A stretch of DNA of 58,908 bases from an uncultured Clostridia bacterium. Its GTDB lineage: Bacteria > Bacillota > Clostridia > Christensenellales > Aristaeellaceae. Below, in pieces: positions 7,783 through 14,974 of this stretch. The stretch lies in contig CAMOVR010000005.1 in NCBI GenBank assembly GCA_946627565.1, positions 1-58,908 of the forward strand, written 5' to 3'. The notes under the pieces were generated by a model. The model saw only the letters and a list, made by a program, of their open reading frames with translations, ran no database searches and had not been told where the DNA came from. The translations under genes and the position numbers were made by a program. Position 1 is the stretch's first letter; every line of letters starts with the position of its first letter.

Positions 7783-8961
7783 ATGGTCAGGCTTTTTACT
7801 TCTGAATCGGTTACGGAAGGACATCCCGACAAAGTGTGCGATCAGATCAGCGACGCAGTGCTGGACAGCATTCTTGCTGAGGACCGTATGGCCCGCGTGG
7901 CATGTGAGACCTTTGCCACCACAGGTCAGATCACCGTGATGGGTGAGATTACCACCACAGCCCATGTCGACTTTCCTTCCATTGTAAGGAAGACGGTTCT
8001 GGATATTGGCTACAATTCTTCTGATATGTGCTTTGACGGGGCTTCCTGCGGCGTGTCCGTTGCCGTGCACGCCCAGAGTCCGGATATCGCCATGGGCGTG
8101 GATGACGCTCTGGAGACCCGGGACGGGGAAACGGATGATACCGGGGCAGGGGACCAGGGCATGATGTTCGGTTATGCCTGCGATGAGACCCCTGAGCTGA
8201 TGCCCATGCCCATCGCTCTTTCCCACCGTCTGGCAAGGCGCCTGGCGGAAGTCCGCAAGAACGGAACGCTGCCCTACCTGCGTCCCGACGGCAAGACCCA
8301 GGTGACCATCCGCTATGTGGACGGCGTCCCGGAATCCGTGGACACCATTGTGGTATCTGCCCAGCATAACCCGGATGTGGAGCAGGGACAGATTGCGGAA
8401 GACATCAGAAAGTATGTCATTGACCAGGTGATTTCTCCTGAACTGCTCCGGAAGGATACCAGATACTTCATCAACCCCACAGGCCGTTTTGTCATCGGCG
8501 GCCCCATGGGTGACACGGGACTGACCGGACGGAAGATCATTGTGGATACCTATGGCGGCTATGCGCCTCATGGCGGCGGTGCTTTCTCCGGTAAGGATCC
8601 CACCAAGGTGGACCGCTCCGGTGCCTATGCCGTACGCCATATCGCCAAGAACATTGTGGCTGCAGGACTTGCAAAGCGCTGTGAAGTCCAGGTGGCCTAT
8701 GCCATCGGCGTGGCAGATCCTGTGAGTCTTCTGGTGGATACCAAGGGAACGGGCAAGGTCCCGGACGATGTGCTAGCAGCTGCGGTATCCAGCGTGGTAA
8801 CGCTGCGTCCCAGCCAGATCATCTCCCGTTTTGATCTTCGCAGGCCCATTTACCGTCAGACAGCAGCCTACGGTCACTTTGGCCGGGTGGATATCGATCT
8901 TCCCTGGGAGCATACGGACCTTGTGGAAGCGCTTCAGCAGGCTGTAAAGAGCCGTATCTGA
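7783..8961 (+). CDS. metK: S-adenosylmethionine synthetase
   Basis: This 392-residue MetK makes SAM from methionine and ATP. The N-terminal [24 protein letters not shown] is diagnostic. Also visible are [12 protein letters not shown] (ATP-binding signature) and [16 protein letters not shown] (P-loop-like signature). Length is normal for the family. An AAAGGAG site lies 8 bases upstream of the ATG. Control by the upstream SAM-I riboswitch gives direct end-product feedback. Confidence 0.97.
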   Translation: MVRLFTSESVTEGHPDKVCDQISDAVLDSILAEDRMARVACETFATTGQITVMGEITTTAHVDFPSIVRKTVLDIGYNSSDMCFDGASCGVSVAVHAQSPDIAMGVDDALETRDGETDDTGAGDQGMMFGYACDETPELMPMPIALSHRLARRLAEVRKNGTLPYLRPDGKTQVTIRYVDGVPESVDTIVVSAQHNPDVEQGQIAEDIRKYVIDQVISPELLRKDTRYFINPTGRFVIGGPMGDTGLTGRKIIVDTYGGYAPHGGGAFSGKDPTKVDRSGAYAVRHIAKNIVAAGLAKRCEVQVAYAIGVADPVSLLVDTKGTGKVPDDVLAAAVSSVVTLRPSQIISRFDLRRPIYRQTAAYGHFGRVDIDLPWEHTDLVEALQQAVKSRI

Positions 8962-8974
8962 GAAGCCTGAAACG

Positions 8975-9019
8975 AATTATGACATTTTTGACACAAGTTG
9001 TGACAAAAATGTCATAATT
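8975..9019. repeat. 20-bp near-perfect inverted repeat after metK
   Basis: Arms at 8975-8994 and 9000-9019 are reverse complements with one mismatch in 20, around the loop AAGTT. The stem is AT-rich with TGACA/TGTCA blocks and is followed by TTTATC. It may be a bidirectional-type terminator of metK, or a large operator dyad upstream of the SH3 protein gene. Confidence 0.7.
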
Positions 9020-9033
9020 TTATCGAAAACTTC

Positions 9034-9062
9034 GTGACAAAAGCTTCTGAATGTGATAGAAT
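9034..9062 (+). promoter_or_regulatory. Promoter of the SH3-repeat protein gene
   Basis: GTGACA (9034-9039), a 17-base spacer and TAGAAT (9057-9062) lie 67 bases upstream of the preferred ATG at 9130. Confidence 0.6.
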
Positions 9063-9129
9063 ACCCATGTTCCTGCGATGAAACAGAGGCGCAGGAATGA
9101 TATTCGGAATAAAGGAGTCGCCGAAGCAG

Positions 9130-10320
9130 ATGAAAATCAGTGTGAAAAGAAGAATCGTTCCCGGTCTGATCCTGGCTCTTGTTATGGTGCTGTTCATGAC
9201 AACAGCCCTTGCTAAGACCACCGTTATGTATATTACTTCTCCCAACGGTGCTTCTGTGAACATGCGCAGCGGCCCTTCCAAGGATCACAGAGTGGTCATG
9301 ACCCTTGAGGAAGGCACCCGGGTCAGCATGGTCAGCGAGGAAGGCGAGTGGGCAAAGATCCAGCTGGATAAAGAAGAAGGCTATGTGATGAAATCCTACC
9401 TCTCCAGCGAGGATCCCACGTCGGATGATGACCTCACCGGAAAGACCCTGTTCGTCAAGTCTCCCAACAGCATGCCTGTGAATATGCGCAGCGGTGCCGG
9501 AAAGGATAATTCCCCGGTGGGACAGCTTGTGACCGGAACGGAAGTCACTGTTCTGAGCAGGAACGGGGACTGGACAGAGATTAAGGTCAAGAGCACCGGT
9601 GACACCGGTTTCATCATGACGGATTATCTGGTTAAACAGAACCCCTATGCGCCCGGCACAGGCACCACGACAGCCTACATCGTCAGCGAGAACGGTGGAG
9701 ACATCAACATCCGTTCCCAGTCAGACAGCGGAAGTCCTGTGGTGGTCAAGGTGCCCAGCGGCACGCCTGCCACGGTGCTGAATACCGGCTCCGTATGGAC
9801 CAAGGTGACCGTGGACGGCGGTACGGGCTTTGTGCTTACCGAGTTTGTGACCAATACGCTTCCCAAGGGTGACGGCGCAGATGACGGGAAGAAGACAAAG
9901 ATCATGTTTGTCAAATCCCCCAACAGCATGCCTGTCAACATGCGTGCCGCCAGGGGCAGGGGAGAAAAGGTGATCGCAGAGCTGGTGACCGGCACTGCGG
10001 TGGAAGTCCTGTCCCAGGATGCCAACTGGAGTGAAGTCAGCGTAAACGGAAAGACCGGTTACATTATGAATACCTACCTGGTGACCAACATGCCGGGTGA
10101 TGTGGATCCCTCCGCTGCCTATACGGCCTATGTAACTACCCCCAATCACGGCACTGTGCGCGTGCGTTATGGTGCCGGTGCCGGCTATGGTGTTGTGACC
10201 ACCCTGGAAGAGGGAACCAAAGTGAAGGTGATCTCCACCGTGCAGGGCTGGGCCCGTGTCAGCGTCGACAAGATTGAAGGCTATATCAATCTGGATTACC
10301 TCACCACCCAAAAGCCCTGA
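9130..10320 (+). CDS. Secreted protein with five bacterial SH3 repeats
   Basis: This 396-residue exported protein consists of a Sec signal peptide (MKISVKRRIVPGLILALVM..., cleavage probably after TALA) and then five SH3b repeats of about 60-75 residues. Each repeat has the pattern VN(M/I)RSG...V..L..GT.V.V......W..V...GY(I/V)...YL. Repeats 2 and 4 share SPNSMPVNMR. SH3b repeats usually bind peptidoglycan or cell-wall peptides. No catalytic domain is present, so it may be a wall-binding or sensor protein. The start at 9130 is chosen because it begins a clean signal peptide and has AAAGGAG upstream, although the spacing is long at 12 bases. An ATG at 9097 is an alternative. Confidence 0.85.
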   Translation: MKISVKRRIVPGLILALVMVLFMTTALAKTTVMYITSPNGASVNMRSGPSKDHRVVMTLEEGTRVSMVSEEGEWAKIQLDKEEGYVMKSYLSSEDPTSDDDLTGKTLFVKSPNSMPVNMRSGAGKDNSPVGQLVTGTEVTVLSRNGDWTEIKVKSTGDTGFIMTDYLVKQNPYAPGTGTTTAYIVSENGGDINIRSQSDSGSPVVVKVPSGTPATVLNTGSVWTKVTVDGGTGFVLTEFVTNTLPKGDGADDGKKTKIMFVKSPNSMPVNMRAARGRGEKVIAELVTGTAVEVLSQDANWSEVSVNGKTGYIMNTYLVTNMPGDVDPSAAYTAYVTTPNHGTVRVRYGAGAGYGVVTTLEEGTKVKVISTVQGWARVSVDKIEGYINLDYLTTQKP

Positions 10321-10331
10321 TCTGCAAATTG

Positions 10332-10363
10332 CAGGCCTGCTGCGGCAGGCCTGTTGTTTTTTT
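10332..10363 (+). terminator. Terminator of the SH3-repeat gene
   Basis: CAGGCCTGC (10332-10340) and GCAGGCCTG (10345-10353) form a 9-bp stem with a TGCG loop, followed by TTGTTTTTTT. Confidence 0.9.
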
Positions 10364-10411
10364 GTGCGGCAGGGATACGGGCAGGATGGGATGGCGCAGA
10401 AAAAAATCTGC

Positions 10412-10440
10412 TTGCTTTTTTGCCCCGGATGGCTTATACT
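10412..10440 (+). promoter_or_regulatory. Promoter of the SRP RNA gene
   Basis: TTGCTT (10412-10417), a 17-base spacer and TATACT (10435-10440) lie upstream of the SRP RNA. Confidence 0.65.
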
Positions 10441-10473
10441 TCCTTCTGCCATTTCGCAATGAAGATTGGGTCC

Positions 10474-10576
10474 TGTGCGATTCGCTTCTGTGAACCATGT
10501 CAGGGCCGGAAGGCAGCAGCATTAAGCGGCAAGTCGGATGTGCTGCAGGGTTGCCCGGTCTGAGCGGGTGGCGTAG
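10474..10576 (+). ncRNA. ffs: Signal recognition particle RNA (4.5S type)
   Basis: The conserved helix 8 apex is present: TGTCAGGGCCGGAAGG with the GGAA tetraloop, then CAGCAGC, returning through TGTGCTGCAGGGTTGCCCGG. A closing stem ATTCGCT (10481-10487) with AGCGGGT (10564-10570) supports the extent. The ends are approximate; the primary transcript may begin near 10447 and end at the terminator at 10616. It is the short bacterial form without an Alu domain and pairs with Ffh for membrane targeting of nascent proteins. Confidence 0.9.
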
Positions 10577-10588
10577 AAAGACTTTATA

Positions 10589-10616
10589 CATCTCCCTTTC
10601 GGGAGATGTTTTTGTT
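10589..10616 (+). terminator. Terminator of the SRP RNA
   Basis: CATCTCCC (10590-10597) and GGGAGATG (10602-10609) form a hairpin followed by TTTTTG. Confidence 0.88.
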
Positions 10617-10622
10617 TGCGAA

Positions 10623-10651
10623 TTGACAGGAGTTATTCCGGAACGTATAAT
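10623..10651 (+). promoter_or_regulatory. Perfect-consensus promoter of the sugar-binding protein gene
   Basis: TTGACA (10623-10628), exactly 17 bases, then TATAAT (10646-10651) match the sigma-A consensus at every position. The spacer holds the palindrome TTCCGGAA and the -10 lies in the dyad CGTATAATTACG, either of which could be a repressor site. Confidence 0.85.
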
Positions 10652-10701
10652 TACGATACATGGTCGACTGAACCTAAAAATGAATAGGAGGACATGTTTT
10701 T

Positions 10702-11967
10702 ATGAAAAAACTGTTTGCCATGCTCTTGTCTGCTGCTTTGCTTCTGTCCGTGTTTATGACACCGGCTCTTGCTGAAGATGTGACCCTGGACGTCATCATT
10801 GCCCAGTATGGTCCCAACACCCAGAACTGGTTCCTGGGCACGGGTATGGACGGCTCCAACTTTGTGGAAAAGTTTGAAGCAGCCAATCCCGGCGTGAAGC
10901 TGAACCTGGAAGTGGTTTCCTGGAACGATCTGTATACCGTGGTTTCCACCCGCATCAGCAACAACAACGCCCCGGACATCCTCAACATTGACGTGTTTGC
11001 GGACTATGCCAATGAAGGCCTGCTGATGCCCGTCAGCGAATACTGCCCGGAAGAACTGTATGCTGATTTCTTCCCGTCCTTTATCGCTGAGTCCGTCATC
11101 GACGATACCGTATGGGCTGTGCCGGACCTGGCTTCTGCCCGTGCCCTGTACTACAACGTTAAGCTTCTTGAGGAAGCCGGTGTTACGGAAGTTCCGGAAA
11201 CCTGGGCTGAACTGGAAGATGCTTCCCAGGCCATCCTGGATGCCTTTGGCGGCGAGGTGTATCCCTGGGGCATTGACATGACCACCGACGAAGGTCAGGC
11301 AGCTTTTGCCTACTACACCTGGGGCAACAACGGCGGTTTCGTGGATGAGAACGGCGAATGGGTGCTGAACTCGGATGAAAACGTGGCTGCTGTGGAATAT
11401 GCCATCGGCCTTGTGAACAAGGGCTTCACCAATCCCAACCCCGCCACCCAGACCCGTTATGACCTGCAGGATATGTTCGGTGCAGGCAAGCTGGCCATGG
11501 TGATTGCTCCCAACTCTGTTCCTGCCTATATCGCTGAAAAAGGCTACACCGACATCGTGTACGGTACCGCAGGCATTCCCCACAATGATGGTGCCAGCTC
11601 CTCTTCCGTTGGCGTTATGGACCGCATCATGGCCTTCAAGGACGAAAGTGCTCCCGACCAGGCTGCCCGCAATGAAGCCATCGGCAAGTTCCTGACCTTC
11701 TTCTATGATCCCGAGAACTATGTGGGCTGGGTTTCCATGGAAGGCTTCCTGCCTGCTGTGAACTCTGCTGTCGGTGCGCTGGTGGAAGCGGATCCTTCCT
11801 TCCAGGCATGGCTGGATGTGCTGGGCAGTGCCAAGTTCTATCCTGTCACCAAGGCGGAATGGAACGATGTAAAGCAGGGTGTCATTGCTGTGGAACAGCA
11901 GGCACTCACCGGCGGCGATGTGAAGACGCTGCTTGACGATCTGCAGAAGACCATTACTTCCAAGTAA
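10702..11967 (+). CDS. Family 1 extracellular sugar-binding protein (ABC importer)
   Basis: This 421-residue solute-binding protein is of the MalE/UgpB type. A Sec signal peptide covers residues 1-24 and ends in an AxA motif (TPALA) followed by EDV, so signal peptidase I cleavage is expected. There is no Cys lipobox, which is unusual for a single-membrane Firmicute. The mature part shows the typical PDI(L)NIDVFADYANEGLLMPV region and YYNVKLLEEAGVTEVPETWAEL. The substrate is probably a mono- or oligosaccharide; the exact one cannot be read. The two permease genes follow after a terminator, so the binding protein is probably made in excess over the membrane subunits. Confidence 0.9.
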   Translation: MKKLFAMLLSAALLLSVFMTPALAEDVTLDVIIAQYGPNTQNWFLGTGMDGSNFVEKFEAANPGVKLNLEVVSWNDLYTVVSTRISNNNAPDILNIDVFADYANEGLLMPVSEYCPEELYADFFPSFIAESVIDDTVWAVPDLASARALYYNVKLLEEAGVTEVPETWAELEDASQAILDAFGGEVYPWGIDMTTDEGQAAFAYYTWGNNGGFVDENGEWVLNSDENVAAVEYAIGLVNKGFTNPNPATQTRYDLQDMFGAGKLAMVIAPNSVPAYIAEKGYTDIVYGTAGIPHNDGASSSSVGVMDRIMAFKDESAPDQAARNEAIGKFLTFFYDPENYVGWVSMEGFLPAVNSAVGALVEADPSFQAWLDVLGSAKFYPVTKAEWNDVKQGVIAVEQQALTGGDVKTLLDDLQKTITSK

Positions 11968-11996
11968 GGCATCTGCATAAACCATCCGAAGGACAG

Positions 11997-12026
11997 GGGA
12001 GGCCGGCTTTCGGCCTCCCTTTTTTC
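11997..12026 (+). terminator. Terminator after the sugar-binding protein gene
   Basis: GGGAGGCCG (11997-12005) pairs with CGGCCTCCC (12011-12019), followed by TTTTTTT. Partial read-through could supply the permease genes downstream. Confidence 0.88.
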
Positions 12027-12032
12027 CGGGAA

Positions 12033-12086
12033 AGAAAGCGAGAGATAAGCGGGGATTGCTTTTTATGCGCCATTCCCCGGCTTTCT
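12033..12086 (+). promoter_or_regulatory. Long imperfect hairpin upstream of the permease genes
   Basis: AGAAAGC (12033-12039) pairs with GCTTTCT (12080-12086), and CGGGGA (12050-12055) with TCCCCG (12074-12079). A 10-base bulge interrupts one arm. It could protect or control the permease mRNA; no known riboswitch class was recognised. Confidence 0.4.
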
Positions 12087-12174
12087 TCGTTTTCTGTGGT
12101 GTAAACGTGCTCAGAATATGGTACCATACAGGGGCGACATGTATATTCCCTGCATAAAGGGAAGGAGGAAAAGA

Positions 12175-13065
12175 ATGCAGTCTGTTTTTGTGCGTCACAG
12201 GTGGGAACCGTACCTGTGGATTCTGCCCAGTGTCCTGCTTATGCTCATCTTTGTCATTTTTCCCATCGGCATTGTTTTCCGCCTTGCCTTCAGCAGCATC
12301 AGCCGTGCCGGTGTGGTGGGGGATTTCGCAGGACTCCAGAACTTCCGTGAAGCGGTTTCGTCTGCCGCTTTTCCTCAGGTGATGCTCAATACCTTCTGGT
12401 GGGTGCTGTCCGTTGTGGGTCTGTCCACGCTGATCGGGTTCATCTGTGCCATGGTGCTCAACCGTCCGTTCTTTGGCAGAAAGATTGCACGATCCATCAT
12501 GGTCTTCCCATGGGCTGCATCCTTGGTGATCCAGGCATCGGTATGGAATTACATCATCAAGATGGAATATGGAAACTTAAACAACATCCTCCTGAATCTG
12601 GGATGGATACAGGACGCGGTGAACTGGCGCAGCAGCTATCAGATTGAGTTTGTGTGGGAGTGCTTTGTGGGCATCGTTGTGACCATTCCCTTTGTCACCT
12701 TCACCGTGCTCTCAGGGCTTCAGTCCATTGAAGATGCCTATTATGAGGCGGCAACGGTGGACGGTGCAGGCTTCTGGGTCACACTCAGACACGTGACGCT
12801 GCCTCTTGTAAAGCCCTCCCTGACGGTTTCCACGGTACTCAACATCATCTACGTCTTCAATTCGTTTCCCATTATCTACACCATCACCAAGGGTACGCCT
12901 GCCAACAAGACGGATACCATCGTGACCTATCTGTACATGCTGGCCTTCTACGATCAGAAAAAAGGTCCGGCCACAGCCCTGTCCGTCATTGGCTTCCTGA
13001 TTCTCTGTGTTGTCTCCGGGGTATACATGTTCATGACCATGCAGAGGGAGGAATCGGTTGTATGA
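12175..13065 (+). CDS. Sugar ABC transporter permease (MalF-type)
   Basis: This 296-residue integral membrane subunit has about six membrane helices, beginning WILPSVLLMLIFVIFPIGIVF. The cytoplasmic EAA loop, which docks the ATPase, is YEAATVDGAGFWVTLRHVTLP. It forms a heterodimeric channel with the next gene product. The start is ATG 12175 with AAGGAGG six bases upstream; a longer frame to 12118 lacks a site. Its end overlaps the next gene by 4 bases. Confidence 0.93.
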   Translation: MQSVFVRHRWEPYLWILPSVLLMLIFVIFPIGIVFRLAFSSISRAGVVGDFAGLQNFREAVSSAAFPQVMLNTFWWVLSVVGLSTLIGFICAMVLNRPFFGRKIARSIMVFPWAASLVIQASVWNYIIKMEYGNLNNILLNLGWIQDAVNWRSSYQIEFVWECFVGIVVTIPFVTFTVLSGLQSIEDAYYEAATVDGAGFWVTLRHVTLPLVKPSLTVSTVLNIIYVFNSFPIIYTITKGTPANKTDTIVTYLYMLAFYDQKKGPATALSVIGFLILCVVSGVYMFMTMQREESVV

Positions 13066-14609
13066 AAAAGCAGACCGTGATTCTGACCTTTGTATCCCTT
13101 GTTATGGTCTGTGTCCTCTTTTTTCTGCCCGTTCTGACTTTTACATCCCAGCTGTATACCAAACGGTCTCCCAACACCTTTGTGGGGGATGAAAAGTATC
13201 AGCAGGCCAGGGCAGAGGCGGAAGAGGTCCTGAAAACGTATGAGGATGAGGGAATCAGGGGGACGCTGGATGAAGAGGTCATAGAAAGGGTCAACAGCAA
13301 GGGTGTGACCACTTCCCTGGTGGTTTTTACCATCCGCTCGGACCGTACCCGCACCTTCTTTGATCTCCTGAAGGCAGGCTTGCCTGGCTCCTTTCTCCTG
13401 GGCCTTCTCCTGGTGTTCCTCCTGTGTGCCTGGATCATGACATGGACAGCAGGCGTATGTGACAAAGAAAAGGCAAAACGCATTCTGGGCACGGCTGCAG
13501 CGGGCCTGGCCCTTGCCGCCATGTTCCTGGTACCGGCGGTTTTCCAGAGCCTGAACCTGACGCTGTCAAGACAGGTGGATCTGTTCCTTGGAAACAGGGG
13601 AACGGTACTCAGTGAAACCAGGCTGGCCAGGCTGGATGCGTTTCTCTTTGAAGGGCAGGCAGGGGACAAACTCAGGGACATGCTGGGAGCTCTTGCCTAT
13701 ACCGTCAGCCCCTTCCTGTTCCTCTTCCTGCTGCCGGGTTTCATGACACTGTGTGCCGCCGCAGGGGAGAGCGGACGGCAGATCAGGAAAATGCTGCTGC
13801 GGATCCTGCTGTATGTCTCCGTCATCTTCTTTTCGATCTTCATTCTTTATCCCTTCTTTGTCATGTTCATTACGGCTTTCCGCAGCAATGCGGAGACCAC
13901 GGACATGTACTTCCTCAGCATTCTTCCTCAGAAGTGGATGTTCAGCAACCTGAAGGACACACTGGACCGGGGCGTCCTGCGCTACCTGATCAATTCCCTG
14001 TGTATCGCGGGAGGTGCTACCTGCATCTCCATGCTCTGCGGCATACCTGCTGCCTATGCCATGGCCCGTATGGATTTCCGGGGCAGGAAGGCGTATCTGG
14101 GCTTTGTCATCATGTCCCAGATGTTCTCACCGGTGGTGCTTCTGGTGGGCATATCCCGCCTGATGAATACCCTGCACCTGAATGACACGCTGCCCGGGCT
14201 GATGTTCATCAACGCAGCCTTTAACCAGGCGTTTGCCATATGGCTGCTGCGGGGAACCTTCGTTTCCATTTCCTCCGAGATGGAACAGGCGGCCTGCATC
14301 GATGGCTGCAGCGTGGCCGGGGCCCTGGTGCGGATCCTTCTGCCTATGGCGGCGCCGGGCATTGTAACCACCCTGATTTTTGTCTTTATCAATTCGTGGA
14401 ATGAATATACGGTTTCCACCGTGCTCATCTCCACCCAGACCAAACGTCCCATCACGGTGGGCATCACACAGTTTTCCTCCTTCAATATGATCGAGTGGCA
14501 GTATCTGTTTACAGCGGCTCTTCTTGCCACTGTTCCTGTGGTCATTCTGTTTATGCTCATTGAAAAGCATCTGGCTGCCGGACTTACCGCAGGCGGTGTT
14601 AAAGGATAA
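13062..14609 (+). CDS. Sugar ABC transporter permease (MalG-type) with long N-terminal membrane extension
   Basis: This 515-residue protein is nearly twice the usual MalG length of about 280. The canonical permease starts near residue 245 (ILLYVSVIFFSIFILYPFFVMFITAF) and has its EAA loop at about 406-430 (EQAACIDGCSVAGALVRILLP). The first 240 residues add four predicted membrane segments (about 5-27, 107-128, 142-163, 212-233). Between the first two is a charged extracytoplasmic loop rich in Glu, Ala and Lys. The extension's role is unknown. There is no ATPase gene nearby, so a shared MsmX-like ATPase encoded elsewhere is likely. The ATG overlaps the previous stop (ATGA). Confidence 0.9.
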   Translation: MKKQTVILTFVSLVMVCVLFFLPVLTFTSQLYTKRSPNTFVGDEKYQQARAEAEEVLKTYEDEGIRGTLDEEVIERVNSKGVTTSLVVFTIRSDRTRTFFDLLKAGLPGSFLLGLLLVFLLCAWIMTWTAGVCDKEKAKRILGTAAAGLALAAMFLVPAVFQSLNLTLSRQVDLFLGNRGTVLSETRLARLDAFLFEGQAGDKLRDMLGALAYTVSPFLFLFLLPGFMTLCAAAGESGRQIRKMLLRILLYVSVIFFSIFILYPFFVMFITAFRSNAETTDMYFLSILPQKWMFSNLKDTLDRGVLRYLINSLCIAGGATCISMLCGIPAAYAMARMDFRGRKAYLGFVIMSQMFSPVVLLVGISRLMNTLHLNDTLPGLMFINAAFNQAFAIWLLRGTFVSISSEMEQAACIDGCSVAGALVRILLPMAAPGIVTTLIFVFINSWNEYTVSTVLISTQTKRPITVGITQFSSFNMIEWQYLFTAALLATVPVVILFMLIEKHLAAGLTAGGVKG

Positions 14610-14612
14610 TAC

Positions 14613-14650
14613 ATTCCCCGTTTCAGGCAATTGCTGAAACGGGGAATTTG
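14613..14650 (+). terminator. Hairpin terminator after the permease genes
   Basis: Perfect 14-bp arms, 14613-14626 and 14634-14647, surround a GCAATTG loop. Only TTGTG follows, so termination may be less efficient than for a classic T-run. Confidence 0.7.
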
Positions 14651-14677
14651 TGCATTGAATGCGGATTTGTCCATGCT

Positions 14678-14792
14678 GGTCTGAAAGAACAGTATAGAAA
14701 ATATTTTAATGATATACATAAAAACGGCTTAAAAAAACATTGAGTATAATTAAAATTTTTTGTAATATCGGTTGATTTTTTTCTTTCAGACC
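14678..14792. repeat. 12-bp perfect inverted repeats flanking an AT-rich stretch
   Basis: GGTCTGAAAGAA (14678-14689) and TTCTTTCAGACC (14781-14792) are exact reverse complements about 91 bases apart. The interior is strongly AT-rich, includes a TATAAT (14745-14750) and has no open frame. The 14610-14974 gap holds this element, the rnjA promoter and its leader; I see no gene in it. Confidence 0.6.
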
Positions 14793-14793
14793 A

Positions 14794-14821
14794 TTGCAAT
14801 GATTATTTATTCTGGTATAAT
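14794..14821 (+). promoter_or_regulatory. Promoter of RNase J
   Basis: TTGCAA (14794-14799), a 16-base spacer and TATAAT (14816-14821) give a 5' leader of about 145 bases. The leader contains a hairpin, TAACGTCC-TGC-GGGCGTTA, near 14907-14925, which may affect stability or autoregulation. Confidence 0.75.
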
Positions 14822-14974
14822 CTTATATGCATAAACGTGCATTTCGTCTAATAGAGAATTAAAGAGTCCGGTGGAAGCTAAACAGGACCGAAAAGAAACA
14901 GAATATAACGTCCTGCGGGCGTTAAAATAGATGAACTTTTTACTCTTTGATTCTTCGACGAAAGGAGGTATTTC

